From positions 1,178,001 through 1,242,000 of the forward strand of contig NZ_LR134439.1 in NCBI RefSeq assembly GCF_900637845.1: a stretch of 64,000 bases of DNA, read 5' to 3'. Positions 7,105 to 16,059 of this stretch are shown here, in pieces. Source of the DNA: Erysipelothrix rhusiopathiae (GTDB taxonomy: Bacteria > Bacillota_I > Bacilli_A > Erysipelotrichales > Erysipelotrichaceae). The notes beneath the pieces were generated by a model. It had not been told where the DNA came from, ran no database searches, and saw nothing but the letters and a program-made list of their open reading frames with translations. The number at the start of each line of letters is the position of its first letter. Within the stretch, counting starts at the first letter, position 1. The position numbers were made by a program, and so were the translations under genes.

Positions 7105-8430
7105 ATGATCGAATTATCAAAAAATATTGAAATTGTTATGATGGAGCTTACCAACCGTGGATTTGAAGTTTTTGTTGTTGGTGGTTTTGTTCGTGATGCT
7201 TTAATGGGACATCGATCCTTTGATATAGACTTATGTACCAATGCCTTACCGGAACAACTTTTAAAAATTTATAAAAAATATTCAATTGAATCAAATGGAC
7301 ATGATTACGGCATTAAGTTTATGTCGGGTGAAGAACATTTTGAAATTTCAACAATGCGGCTTGAAGGGGATTATGAGGATGGAAGACGTCCATCACGCGT
7401 AGAATTTATTAATCATCTTTTCGATGATTCAAAGCGTCGTGATTTCACGGTTAACGCTCTTTATTATCATCCACGTCATGGACTCATAGATTACTATGAT
7501 GGCGTTAAGGATTTACAAAACCACACACTCCGTGTTATTGGGGATCCTAAAGTTCGTTTTAAAGAGGATGTTTTACGTATTGCGCGTCTTTATCGCTTTA
7601 AATCGGAGCTCGGTTTTGACATTGATGCGGAAACACTCTATGTGGTGCAAACACAGATAGAGTCACTCCAACGTTTAAAACTAGTACAAATATATCCAGA
7701 ACTTTCACGTTATTTGCTGGGTCCATATTTTTTAGAGACAAGCCTTCTTTGTCCTGAATTTTTAATGACACTCTTTCCACCGCTCAAGGAAACACTTGGG
7801 TTTGATCAGCATAATCCATTCCATGAATACTCGCTTTACGAGCATACCATTCGTACAATGCAAGGAATTCCAAATCGTGTTGATTTGAAATTGGTTGCGT
7901 TGTTTCATGATTTAGGCAAAAGTAACGTGCAAACTGTAGATGATCAAGGTATTGCACACTATCCGGGTCATGCGCAAGCAAGCTGTATTATAGCGCGTCC
8001 TTTTTTTGAAGCATTGCAATTCTCAATAAAGAAGATCGCGTACTTAGAGAAATTGATTCTTGAACATGATTTAAAATTACAACCGGTATCCGCGCAACTC
8101 CAACAACTCATCCGAGTTCATGGAATTGAGTGGGTTGAGGACTTAATGGCAGTAAAGCGTGCTGATAACTTAGCTAAAGGTTCGCGAGCACAGTATCAGC
8201 TACAACGATGTACGCATATAAGTCAAATTATCCAAGAAATTAGAGATCAAAAACGTCCTACATCCATTCGTGATCTTGTGATCACGGCGTCGGACTTAAA
8301 AAAATTAGGTATTGAAGGAAAAACAATTAATAAGTATTTAAATATGTGCTTGGATCGTGTTATTGAAGGAACGCTTCCAAATACGCATGAATCACTGTTG
8401 AATTGTATTAAGGAGGTAAATGAAGAATGA
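7105..8430 (+). CDS. cca: CCA tRNA nucleotidyltransferase
   Basis: Adds or repairs the 3' CCA of tRNAs (class II nucleotidyltransferase). The head domain has GGFVRD (residues 26-31) and the catalytic DxD at Asp40/Asp42 in SFDIDLCTN. A body domain follows (VLRIARLYRFKSELGF, RLKLVQIYPELSRYL) and then an HD-like domain (EHTIRT, LVALFHDLGK). The 441 residues starting at ATG 7105 are chosen because GGAG (7092-7095) is 9 bp upstream; other in-frame starts at 7090 and 7099 are too close to it. The stop overlaps the next ATG (ATGA at 8427-8430), so it is translationally coupled to the ABC transporter genes. Confidence 0.93.
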   Translation: MIELSKNIEIVMMELTNRGFEVFVVGGFVRDALMGHRSFDIDLCTNALPEQLLKIYKKYSIESNGHDYGIKFMSGEEHFEISTMRLEGDYEDGRRPSRVEFINHLFDDSKRRDFTVNALYYHPRHGLIDYYDGVKDLQNHTLRVIGDPKVRFKEDVLRIARLYRFKSELGFDIDAETLYVVQTQIESLQRLKLVQIYPELSRYLLGPYFLETSLLCPEFLMTLFPPLKETLGFDQHNPFHEYSLYEHTIRTMQGIPNRVDLKLVALFHDLGKSNVQTVDDQGIAHYPGHAQASCIIARPFFEALQFSIKKIAYLEKLILEHDLKLQPVSAQLQQLIRVHGIEWVEDLMAVKRADNLAKGSRAQYQLQRCTHISQIIQEIRDQKRPTSIRDLVITASDLKKLGIEGKTINKYLNMCLDRVIEGTLPNTHESLLNCIKEVNEE

Positions 8431-9128
8431 GTTATATTGAAGTTAAAGATATTACAAAAGTATACAAAGTTGGAAACGTTGAAATCTCAGCATGTGCAGG
8501 GGTGGATTTTTCAATTAATAAAGGTGAGTTCATCGTCATTGTTGGACCATCGGGAGCAGGTAAAACAACTGTAATGAATATTATTGGTGGTATGGATACC
8601 CCCACTTCTGGAAGTGTTACCATCGATGGTAAGGCAATTACGGGTATGAGTGATTGCGAAATGACGGCTTATCGACGTGATGATGTCGGTTTTGTTTTCC
8701 AATCGTATAACTTAATTCCAAATCTTACCGCTTTGGAGAATGTGGAACTAGCGACCCAAATATGTAAAGATGCTAAGAATCCTCAAATAATTTTAGAACA
8801 AGTGGGTCTTGATAAACGTATGGGGAATTTTCCAGCGCAAATGTCAGGTGGCGAACAACAACGTGTCGCGATTGCACGGGCAATAGCCAAGAATCCAAAG
8901 TTATTACTTTGTGATGAACCTACAGGAGCATTGGATACTGAAACCGGTCAACAAGTACTTCGTGTGCTTCGTGATTGCTCCGATATCTATAATATGACGG
9001 TTGTGATTATTACCCATAATCAAACCATTACACAAATTGCAGACCGTGTTATTGAAATTAAAAACGGTAAAGTTGAACGAAATTGGGCTAATGACCATGT
9101 GAAGTCGGTGGATGACATCTCATGGTAA
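8427..9128 (+). CDS. ABC transporter ATP-binding protein (MacB/LolD-type)
   Basis: 233-residue ATPase of the LolD/MacB-type ABC family. Walker [10 protein letters not shown] (residues 39-47), Q-loop [20 protein letters not shown], signature MSGGEQQR, Walker [13 protein letters not shown], and the H-loop at ITHN. It pairs with the FtsX-type permease that starts 7 bp before its stop. Such systems are mechanotransmission exporters or envelope-regulating complexes acting on peptides, lipids or antibiotics. The substrate is not evident. Its AGGAGGT ribosome-binding site lies inside the 3' end of cca. Confidence 0.92.
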   Translation: MSYIEVKDITKVYKVGNVEISACAGVDFSINKGEFIVIVGPSGAGKTTVMNIIGGMDTPTSGSVTIDGKAITGMSDCEMTAYRRDDVGFVFQSYNLIPNLTALENVELATQICKDAKNPQIILEQVGLDKRMGNFPAQMSGGEQQRVAIARAIAKNPKLLLCDEPTGALDTETGQQVLRVLRDCSDIYNMTVVIITHNQTITQIADRVIEIKNGKVERNWANDHVKSVDDISW

Positions 9129-12100
9129 AAGATATCCTACGCGAAATTAAGGCCAAATGGTTTCAGTTTGTTGCGATCCTTATAATTACCGCGTTGGGGG
9201 TTGGTTTTTTTGTTGGGATTCGTGTAACGGGATATGACATGCGTGCTACAGGGGATCGATACATGAAAGAAAGCGAAGTGATGGATTTAGAATACCGTCA
9301 CAGTCTTGGTATTGATCAAGCGATGTTGGAACAGCTCAGTGATATTGTGGATGGGGATGCAGTCGGTGTTTATGATGGTGATGCATTCATTGGACTGCGT
9401 GATGTTGATGGTGTCATGAAGGTTATTGAAATTAATCAACAAACCGAAAAAGATATTACCCTTGTGGATGGACGCATGCCAACTCAAAAAAATGAAGTAG
9501 TGGTTGATAAGGTGCTCCATGAACATCGAGGTTTTGAACTTGGGGATACTTTAAAGTTAAAGAAAAATGATGTATTTAAGCCAGCAAATCTAAAAATAGT
9601 AGGGTTTGCGGAATCCAGTTTGTATATGAACCTTGAACGGGGTCAAAGTAAGATAGGATCCGGAAACGTACTCGGGTTTATGTATGGTCTTGATTTGGAT
9701 AAAGAAATTGACGTGTTCACCAGTGCACGCTTTGTCTTTGGTGAAGATGTTGATATTGAAGCACAAAAAGACCGTATCAAAGAGCAAGAAGCAGCAATCT
9801 CATCACAACGTTTTGATCGTGCTTCAAAGCCGGACGCGGAAAAACTTCAAGATGCACAGAAAGAATTAGATCAAAAACGTCTTGAAGCAGATCAAGAATT
9901 TGCGAAAGGTGCTCAAACACTAACGCAAACAAGACTGCAACTTCAAGATGCACATGAAGAACTTGAAAACGGCATTCTTGAACTATCATCTCAACCGGGG
10001 CCGGGAGATTTACAAACCAAACTTGATAGCGCAGTGCGTCGTTTTGCTCAAACTGTAGGTGAACGTGAAAACATTCTAAAAGGCTATGAAGCAGAACTGA
10101 CCAAAGGACAAGAACAATATAACTCAGGACTCGCTGCTCTTGAGGCTAAACGCGCAGAAATCGATGCGTTAAAGGAAAATGTCGACACCCTTCCAGAACC
10201 TCAAAAAACAGAGGCATTAAAAGCGATAGCAACTTTTGAAAAAACAGAAGCGACTCTTATTGATTCAAAAGCAGAACTTGATAAAAATGAGGCAGAGATT
10301 AAGGCTGGATTTGAAAGTTTAGAGCAAGGGAAGGCGAAATTTAAAGAAGGACAAACGCGGATTCAAAAAGGAATCCAAGAATATAATCTAGGACTAAAAA
10401 GTTTAACCGAAGCAGAACGGGACTTTGATCTGAAAAAGTCGGATGTATATGGTCAAATTGAATCCGGTCAAAAAACAATCGATGAAGGTTTAAAAGAACT
10501 TGAAGAAGCAGATCATGGAAAACTCTACTTGCTTGATCGAGAAGATGTACTTATCGGATATCGCGAGTTTTACCAAGACAGTGATCGTATTGAAGCGATT
10601 GGTCAAGTTTTCCCACTCATCTTCTTTGGTGTTGCGATTCTTGTGACACTTAGTACTGTGACGCGTATGGTCGATGAATCACGTATGCAGATGGGGGTTT
10701 ATAAGGCTCTTGGGTATTCCTGGCTAGCATCAGCAATGAAGTTTGTTGGATTTACAGGACTTGCATGGGTTTTAGGCTCGATCCTTGGCTTAATCATGGG
10801 ATTCTATATGATTCCAACCCTTATTTATAATGCATATCGCATTATGTATTTAACACCGGAACTTGAAAGTGGCTTTGTATGGAGTTATGCAGCAGTTCCA
10901 CTTCTCATTAGTTTTGTATCCAGTGTTGGTGTTGCAATGGTTAAATCAATGTCTGTGAGCCGGGAAAAGGCTGCCAACTTGCTTCGTCCACCACTTCCCA
11001 AAAGTGGTCAACGCATTCTTCTTGAACGGATACCCATGTTTTGGGATCGACTCAATTTTCTATATAAAGTAAGTCTACGAAATCTATTTAGAAACAAAAC
11101 ACGATTTGCGATGACTGTTGTTGGAATTGGCGGATGTTGTGGTCTTCTTATTACAGGATTTGGTATTAAGCATTCAATCTACTCAATTGTCGATAAACAA
11201 TTTGATGAAGTTGTTCAATATGACGGAATGGTTCTCTATGATCAAGATATTTCTACTGAGAATATAACTGTTACTGAGTCAATTCATATTGCAACAGAAG
11301 CAGCAAAAGTCGATGATTTAGATGTAACACTTTATGTTGCGGAAGATTTTAAAGCTTTACCGAATTTTATACAGTTAAAAGATCGTCATACAAAAGAACC
11401 AATTTCTGTAGAAAAAGATCCGATCGTGATTACTGAAAAACTATCAATCTTAAAAAATGTGGATGTTGGCGATGTTCTCACATTCAAAGTGAATGAACAC
11501 GAATATGAATTTGAAATTGGTGGGATATCAGAGAACTATGTTGCCCATTATATCTTTATGAGTGAAGCGCAACATCAAGCCATAACCGGAAAAAAATTAC
11601 CTGAAAACATGTATCTCTTTAATACACCGGATGATCATGATCACGTAGCAGAACAATTACTCAGTCAAGATTCTGTATTTAACGTAAGTTTCTTAGGGGA
11701 TATGCGCGAATCGTACCAAGACATGATGGGGAATTTTGATATTGTTATTTATGTGATTGTCGGTGCTGCATTTGCATTGGAAGTGATTGTACTTCTTAAC
11801 CTTATTACCATGAACATTAGTGAACGGTATAAAGAGCTTGCGACGTTAAAAGTTCTTGGTTTCTATCCTAAAGAACTTGCTACATATATCCTACGTGAAA
11901 ATATAATTCTTACCTTAATCAGTCTTATATTTGGCGTTGGTTTTGGATATTTCCTCCATCAATTTGTTGTGGTACAAGCAGAACTGGATGCAATCATGTT
12001 TAATCGAGAGTTGTTACCGATGAGTATTGTAATGGCAATTGTCTTAACATTTGCACTTTCAATTGTGATCAATGTTCTCATGGCCCGCCGTGCTAACAAT

Positions 12101-12139
12101 GTTAATATGAGCGAAGCATTGAAGACATTTGATGATTAA
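9122..12139 (+). CDS. Large FtsX-domain ABC transporter permease with extracytoplasmic coiled coil
   Basis: 1005-residue membrane protein with two FtsX-like modules. TM1 is at residues 13-33, followed by a MacB-like periplasmic region. Residues about 220-465 form a highly charged, Gln/Glu/Lys-rich segment with many AE/KA/LEE heptads, a predicted long coiled coil. TMs at about 495-517, 537-557 and 590-612 close the first module. A second module starts with a TM at about 657-680, has a second extracytoplasmic domain, and ends with TMs at about 871-895, 926-948 and 964-987. It is preceded by its ATPase with a 7-bp overlap. The outward coiled coil resembles those in wall-spanning exporters of Firmicutes. 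Function is unassigned; a role in envelope homeostasis is inference. Confidence 0.88.
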   Translation: MVKDILREIKAKWFQFVAILIITALGVGFFVGIRVTGYDMRATGDRYMKESEVMDLEYRHSLGIDQAMLEQLSDIVDGDAVGVYDGDAFIGLRDVDGVMKVIEINQQTEKDITLVDGRMPTQKNEVVVDKVLHEHRGFELGDTLKLKKNDVFKPANLKIVGFAESSLYMNLERGQSKIGSGNVLGFMYGLDLDKEIDVFTSARFVFGEDVDIEAQKDRIKEQEAAISSQRFDRASKPDAEKLQDAQKELDQKRLEADQEFAKGAQTLTQTRLQLQDAHEELENGILELSSQPGPGDLQTKLDSAVRRFAQTVGERENILKGYEAELTKGQEQYNSGLAALEAKRAEIDALKENVDTLPEPQKTEALKAIATFEKTEATLIDSKAELDKNEAEIKAGFESLEQGKAKFKEGQTRIQKGIQEYNLGLKSLTEAERDFDLKKSDVYGQIESGQKTIDEGLKELEEADHGKLYLLDREDVLIGYREFYQDSDRIEAIGQVFPLIFFGVAILVTLSTVTRMVDESRMQMGVYKALGYSWLASAMKFVGFTGLAWVLGSILGLIMGFYMIPTLIYNAYRIMYLTPELESGFVWSYAAVPLLISFVSSVGVAMVKSMSVSREKAANLLRPPLPKSGQRILLERIPMFWDRLNFLYKVSLRNLFRNKTRFAMTVVGIGGCCGLLITGFGIKHSIYSIVDKQFDEVVQYDGMVLYDQDISTENITVTESIHIATEAAKVDDLDVTLYVAEDFKALPNFIQLKDRHTKEPISVEKDPIVITEKLSILKNVDVGDVLTFKVNEHEYEFEIGGISENYVAHYIFMSEAQHQAITGKKLPENMYLFNTPDDHDHVAEQLLSQDSVFNVSFLGDMRESYQDMMGNFDIVIYVIVGAAFALEVIVLLNLITMNISERYKELATLKVLGFYPKELATYILRENIILTLISLIFGVGFGYFLHQFVVVQAELDAIMFNRELLPMSIVMAIVLTFALSIVINVLMARRANNVNMSEALKTFDD

Positions 12140-12144
12140 AATTC

Positions 12145-12168
12145 AAAAAGAGGCGTATGCCTCTTTTC
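12145..12168 (+). terminator. Terminator of the cca-ABC operon
   Basis: AAAAGAGGC (12146-12154), loop GTAT, GCCTCTTTT (12159-12167); short T run. Confidence 0.75.
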
Positions 12169-12196
12169 CATAGTTTGTCGTTTCACTTTAAAATTA

Positions 12197-12205
12197 TGAT
12201 ATAAT
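12197..12205 (+). promoter_or_regulatory. Extended -10 promoter upstream of CorC-like gene
   Basis: TGaTATAAT (12197-12205). The leader to the CorC-like ATG is about 160 nt and holds a CCTCA/TGAGG hairpin near 12233-12253 and the coupled mini-ORF at 12301. Confidence 0.55.
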
Positions 12206-12300
12206 AATAAATAATATCGTTTGATCGATAATGCCTCAGTATTGACAATTGAGGAGGTAGTTTGTAGAATTACTGTTATAGAAAATTTGGAGGATTGTTT

Positions 12301-12375
12301 GTGGAAAACAGTGACCAGGATAGTTATCCTAAAAGGAATCAAAAATACAGTGTAATTATAGGGGGGGTTCAATAA
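12301..12375 (+). CDS. Putative 24-residue leader peptide coupled to the CorC-like gene
   Basis: Short ORF starting GTG at 12301 with a good ribosome-binding site (TTTGGAGGA, 12286-12294) six bases upstream. It ends TAA at 12373-12375, overlapping the next ATG by one base (TAATG). The residues begin MENSDQDSYPKRNQ; no family is recognised. The position suggests either a translated leader that couples or attenuates CorC-like expression, or chance. The stem AGGAT...ATCCT (12317-12331) lies inside it. Confidence is limited because the ORF is so short. Confidence 0.4.
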   Translation: MENSDQDSYPKRNQKYSVIIGGVQ

Positions 12376-13703
12376 TGTTTGTACAAGTCATAACCCTATT
12401 GTTTTTAGTACTCTTAAATGCCTTTTTTGCCGGAAGTGAATTAGCGTTTGTTTCAATTAATAATAACAAACTTAAAAGTATGGCAGAAGAAGGACACAAG
12501 AAAGCGCAACGTGTATTGGAATTAAAAGCTGTTCCGAACCGTTTCTTGTCAACCATTCAAATTGGTGTATCATTGGCAAGTATTTTATCGGGGGCATTTG
12601 CTTCGGAAGCGTTTGCGCAAGTTCTTACAGATTGGGTCGTACAAAATGGTTGGATGGCAGCTTCAGTTATGAAGCCAATTTCGATGATTTTGATTACACT
12701 GTTGACGTCATATTTAATGCTTGTTTTTGGGGAACTTGTTCCAAAGCGCATTGCGATGACCAGTCCAGAAAAATTTGCTTTTTTTGTAGTTTATCCAATT
12801 TCAGCCTTAGCAGTGTTTACGAAACCCTTAGTCAAAGTATTGTCGGTATCGACGAATCTTGTACTGAGAATTATTGGAATTGATCCCGATAAAGCTGAAG
12901 ATGAAGTGACAGAAGAGGAAATCCGAATCATGGTTGATGCGGGTGAAATTGATGTCACAGAAAAAGAAATGATTAATAATATATTTGAATTTGATAATCT
13001 TGATGTAGCGGATATCATGACCCACCGTACAGAAGTTGTCGGTATTGATGTATCCAGTTCTTTTGCGGACATTATGGAACTTGTTGATGAAGAACGTTAT
13101 ACACGTTATCCAGTTTATGAAGATAGTATTGATAACATTATCGGTTTAATTCATCTGCGTGATTTATTGCGTTATGTTAAAGATCATCGTGATGATGAAG
13201 TGTTTGAGATTAAAAAAATCATTCGCGAACCGTATTATGTTCCTGATTCAAAACGTACGGATGAACTATTTAGAGAATTACAAAATAGTAAGATGCACTT
13301 TGCAGTCGTGATTGATGAGTACGGTGGTACCGCTGGTATTGTAACAATGGAAGATCTTATTGAAGAAATTATGGGAAACATTATGGATGAGTACGATGAA
13401 GAAGAGGAGCAAGAGATTGTTGCTGTGAATTTGGATGAGTATTTAGTTGATGGTGCTTGTGATATTGAAGATCTAGAAGATGTTATCAATATAAACCTTC
13501 CGGTTGAAGATTATGATACCGTCAGTGGTTTTGTCGTCGGTCAAATTGGACGTCTACCTACTGAAGAGGATGTACGTGAAGATTTATCAGATGTCATTTA
13601 CCATGGGTATCGTTTCTCTATTATGGAACTTGATGAAAAAGTTATCGCACGAGTTCGTGTAACAAAAGAAAAGGAAGTCGATCTCGACTCCCTTGAAGAT
13701 TAG
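12375..13703 (+). CDS. CNNM/CorC-HlyC family membrane protein (DUF21, two CBS domains)
   Basis: 442-residue membrane protein of the hemolysin-C/CorC family, related to CNNM magnesium exporters such as B. subtilis YhdP/MpfA. The DUF21 domain with about four hydrophobic segments covers residues 1-175 (FFAGSELAFVSIN near the start, LVFGELVPKRIAM). A CBS pair runs about 205-325 (DIMTHRTEVVGID, YPVYEDSIDNIIGLIHLRDLL, FAVVIDEYGGTAGIVTMEDLIEEI). The acidic CorC_HlyC domain follows to the C-terminus. The start at ATG 12375 follows a G-run ribosome-binding site and overlaps a mini-ORF. I looked for an Mg-sensing M-box in the leader and saw none. It converges with the rrf2 gene with a 4-bp overlap of 3' ends and no hairpin between them. 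Confidence 0.9.
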   Translation: MFVQVITLLFLVLLNAFFAGSELAFVSINNNKLKSMAEEGHKKAQRVLELKAVPNRFLSTIQIGVSLASILSGAFASEAFAQVLTDWVVQNGWMAASVMKPISMILITLLTSYLMLVFGELVPKRIAMTSPEKFAFFVVYPISALAVFTKPLVKVLSVSTNLVLRIIGIDPDKAEDEVTEEEIRIMVDAGEIDVTEKEMINNIFEFDNLDVADIMTHRTEVVGIDVSSSFADIMELVDEERYTRYPVYEDSIDNIIGLIHLRDLLRYVKDHRDDEVFEIKKIIREPYYVPDSKRTDELFRELQNSKMHFAVVIDEYGGTAGIVTMEDLIEEIMGNIMDEYDEEEEQEIVAVNLDEYLVDGACDIEDLEDVININLPVEDYDTVSGFVVGQIGRLPTEEDVREDLSDVIYHGYRFSIMELDEKVIARVRVTKEKEVDLDSLED

Positions 13704-14125
13704 ATATAATACATATTACCGTCGCCGGATTCATTTTTAATGAGTTCGGCGATTTCTTTTAATTTAATACCTTTTAAAGTTTCTCGAAGTGCTGCATCAA
13801 TCGGCGTATATAAATGAGTACACAATGCAGCATTAATGATAGAGTCATCCGTAGATGCTGGTGTTTTTTCAAAAAGTGATGGCTCTAAAGCGTTCAGTAT
13901 GTTAAACATATTACATTCTTTGGATTTTAAATAATAGCCTCCCGCAGGACCTTTAACTGCGTCAACGAGATTGGCTTGTTTTAAGCTGGAAAAAACTTGT
14001 TCAAGATAAATTTTAGAAATATTTAGATGCTCAGCGATGTTCACAAGTGTTGTAAGTTCTTGATCGTTGATGTGCATATAAGTCATCGCGGCGATGCCGT
14101 AACGTGTTCGTGCGGATAATTTCAT
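13700..14125 (-). CDS. Rrf2 family transcriptional regulator, CymR-like
   Basis: 141-residue winged-helix regulator: MKLSARTRYGIAAMTYM start, recognition helix around NISKIYLEQVFSSLK, and wing KGPAGGYYLKS. It has only two cysteines (in KECNMF and ALCTHLY), not the three-Cys cluster loop of IscR, so Fe-S binding is unlikely. This fits CymR, the cysteine-metabolism repressor, which in B. subtilis acts in a complex with CysK. Its location divergent to cysK, with mirrored operator-like sites over both promoters, supports that role and autoregulation. A function in cysteine and sulfur control is inference from family and context. Confidence 0.85.
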   Translation of the reverse strand: MKLSARTRYGIAAMTYMHINDQELTTLVNIAEHLNISKIYLEQVFSSLKQANLVDAVKGPAGGYYLKSKECNMFNILNALEPSLFEKTPASTDDSIINAALCTHLYTPIDAALRETLKGIKLKEIAELIKNESGDGNMYYI

Positions 14126-14139
14126 GTCATCACTCCTTA

Positions 14140-14155
14140 TTACCTATAATGTTAT
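14140..14155. promoter_or_regulatory. Operator-like site over the rrf2 -10
   Basis: TTACCTATAATGTTAT, covering the rrf2 -10 (complement of 14149-14154). Its near-reverse complement occurs at 14233-14248 just after the cysK -10. Confidence 0.55.
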
Positions 14156-14177
14156 GTCTTTTAGTATGTAATGTCAA
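14149..14177 (-). promoter_or_regulatory. rrf2 (cymR-like) promoter
   Basis: Minus strand TTGACA (complement of 14172-14177), 17 bp, TAACAT (complement of 14149-14154). Confidence 0.7.
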
Positions 14178-14199
14178 TGAAACTCAAAGAGTGTTTGAA

Positions 14200-14227
14200 T
14201 TGACACGAGTACAATTCGTTGTATAAT
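14200..14227 (+). promoter_or_regulatory. cysK promoter
   Basis: TTGACA (14200-14205), 16 bp, TATAAT (14222-14227). Confidence 0.8.
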
Positions 14228-14232
14228 ACATA

Positions 14233-14248
14233 TATAACATATAGGTAA
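14233..14248. promoter_or_regulatory. Operator-like site at the cysK transcription start
   Basis: TATAACATATAGGTAA, mirror image of the site at 14140-14155, positioned at about -1 to +15 of cysK. Confidence 0.55.
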
Positions 14249-14258
14249 AGGTGATAAT

Positions 14259-15188
14259 ATGAAAACATATAAAAATATAACAGAATTAATCGGTCGTACT
14301 CCCCTTGTGGAATTGAATAATATCTCAAAAGAAGCGGGACTTAAAAATCCGATTCTTGCGAAAGTAGAGTTTTTTAATCCAGGTGGTAGTGTTAAAGATC
14401 GTATTGCATTCGCAATGTTAACTGAAGCACGCAAGCAAGGTCTAGTTAATGATGATACAGTCATTATCGAACCTACAAGTGGTAACACTGGGATTGGTCT
14501 TGCATCAATTGGTGCATCAATGGGACTTAAAGTAATCTTAACAATGCCTGAAACGATGAGTGTTGAACGTCGTAATTTATTAAAAGCTTATGGTGCCGAA
14601 TTGATTCTTACAGATGGTGCTTCTGGCATGAAGGGAGCCATTGCTAAGGCTGAGGAACTTGCGAAAGAATATGAGAATTCATTTATTCCATCACAATTTG
14701 ATAACAACGCTAATGTTCAAGCACATTACACAACTACAGGTCCAGAAATTTATGCAGATACAGATGGCCAAGTTGATATCTTTATTGCTGGTATTGGTAC
14801 CGGTGGAACCATTACAGGTACCGGTATGTATTTAAAAGAAAAAAATCCAAATGTTCAAGTTATTACAGTTGAACCTGAAAACTCAGCAGTTCTTTCGGGA
14901 GAAAAACCTGGACCACATAAACTTCAAGGTTTAGGTGCTGGTTTTGTTCCTTCAATTCTTCAAACGGATATCTATGAGGAAATTGTTCGAATTACGGACT
15001 CAGAAGCATTTGTTGTCGGTCGTCAGTTAGCTCAAGAAGAAGGTTTACTTGTTGGTGTATCTTCAGGCGCTGCGGTTGCAGCTGCGGTTAAGGTCGCAAA
15101 ACGTCCTGAAAATGAAGGGAAGACGATTGTTGTTGTTCTTCCAGATACTGGTGAACGTTACTTATCAACACCAATGTTTAACGAGTAA
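14259..15188 (+). CDS. cysK: Cysteine synthase A (O-acetylserine sulfhydrylase)
   Basis: 309-residue PLP enzyme forming cysteine from O-acetylserine and sulfide. PLP-Lys46 is in [11 protein letters not shown], the substrate loop is [11 protein letters not shown], the glycine-rich phosphate loop is [12 protein letters not shown], and [11 protein letters not shown] is near the C-terminus. Length and motifs fit CysK rather than cystathionine beta-synthase, which carries extra domains. It has its own promoter opposite the Rrf2 regulator gene and a terminator at 15249-15287. The C-terminus ends in ...MFNE, not the DYI-type tail of CysE in other bacteria, and no cysE is visible in the window. Confidence 0.96.
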   Translation: MKTYKNITELIGRTPLVELNNISKEAGLKNPILAKVEFFNPGGSVKDRIAFAMLTEARKQGLVNDDTVIIEPTSGNTGIGLASIGASMGLKVILTMPETMSVERRNLLKAYGAELILTDGASGMKGAIAKAEELAKEYENSFIPSQFDNNANVQAHYTTTGPEIYADTDGQVDIFIAGIGTGGTITGTGMYLKEKNPNVQVITVEPENSAVLSGEKPGPHKLQGLGAGFVPSILQTDIYEEIVRITDSEAFVVGRQLAQEEGLLVGVSSGAAVAAAVKVAKRPENEGKTIVVVLPDTGERYLSTPMFNE

Positions 15189-15248
15189 GCGAAGTCTTAA
15201 ACTGAAATTATAAATTCAATGCATTATGATATAGAGTGAACTTTAAAT

Positions 15249-15287
15249 CAAAAGGTATTCCCTTACGCAAAGGAAATACCTTTTTTA
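15249..15287 (+). terminator. Terminator of cysK
   Basis: AAAAGGTATT...AAATACCTTTTTT hairpin with an inner CCCTT/AAGG stem and T6. Confidence 0.85.
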
Positions 15288-15325
15288 GTTATAGTGTAAG
15301 GTTAAGGTAGTGTTTTTTATTTAAA

Positions 15326-15340
15326 CATAGAGAATCTATG
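15326..15340. promoter_or_regulatory. Small inverted repeat ahead of the BusR-like gene
   Basis: CATAGA (15326-15331), GAA, TCTATG (15335-15340), about 38 bp before the start; possible autoregulatory operator. Confidence 0.3.
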
Positions 15341-15377
15341 GTAATATTTAAGATATAGGGTGAATGCGAGGTTAGAG

Positions 15378-15998
15378 ATGATGACAAAGAAAAAACAAGC
15401 ACGATATCAACAAATAGCACTTGATATTGCGGCGCGAATTGCACGTAATGATTTAAGAGAAGGTGAACGAATTTCAGGTCGTTCTATTTTATCCAGCGAA
15501 TACGGTGTTTCTCCAGAAACAATTCGTAGAGCGATGAGTCTTCTTGAAGAGGTTGAAGTGGTGCATGTCGCAAATAATTATGGTGTTATCATTGGATCAA
15601 AAGAAGCAGCGATTGCTTATTTAGATTCATTTTCCTCGGTTACAGATGTTACTCAACTTAAGCACAGGCTTAATGCATTGATGGATAAACGTCATGAAAT
15701 TGATGAAGAAATCAGAACGATCATCAGTCAAATTGTGGATTTATCAGGTCGATTCTCATTTTCTGACCCGTTAAAACGCTTTGAGTTTACATTGCACTCG
15801 GGCTCGAAATTAATTGGTCAAACAATTGGAAGTTCTGCGTTTTACCAGACTACTAAGATGACAATTATTGCATTGAACCGTCAAGGTACGATGATTTTAT
15901 CTCCAGGACCGGATGCAATTTTTGAAGAAAATGATGTTCTGGTGGTAGTAGGGCATGTAGCGGATGTTGTTAAGGTAGAAATGTTAGTTCAAGGCTAG
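15378..15998 (+). CDS. GntR-type regulator with RCK_C (TrkA-C) domain, BusR-like
   Basis: 206-residue protein with an N-terminal GntR winged helix (YQQIALDIAARIARNDL...SGRSILSSEYGVSPETIRRAMSLLEE). A coiled-coil linker follows (LKHRLNALMDKRHEIDEEIRTIISQIVDL). The C-terminal RCK_C domain spans about residues 130-206 (SGSKLIGQTIGSSAFYQTTKMTI and FEENDVLVVVGHVADV). This exact architecture is that of BusR, a c-di-AMP-responsive repressor of osmolyte uptake in streptococci and lactococci, and relatives. No transporter gene adjoins it here. Start at ATG 15378 or 15381; a weak GAGG is at 15368-15371. Ligand and target are inferred from architecture only. Confidence 0.85.
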   Translation: MMTKKKQARYQQIALDIAARIARNDLREGERISGRSILSSEYGVSPETIRRAMSLLEEVEVVHVANNYGVIIGSKEAAIAYLDSFSSVTDVTQLKHRLNALMDKRHEIDEEIRTIISQIVDLSGRFSFSDPLKRFEFTLHSGSKLIGQTIGSSAFYQTTKMTIIALNRQGTMILSPGPDAIFEENDVLVVVGHVADVVKVEMLVQG

Positions 15999-16059
15999 TC
16001 AAATAAAGTGTGATGTGGTAAGATTATCTTGAAAAATCGTACTAAAGATATATTGATTT

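Noticed and set aside
12206-12374. M-box magnesium riboswitch before the CorC-like gene
   Set aside because: No match to the conserved M-box segments seen by eye; only two small hairpins.
12375-12751. Minus-strand frames in the CorC-like gene
   Set aside because: No ribosome-binding sites; antisense shadows.
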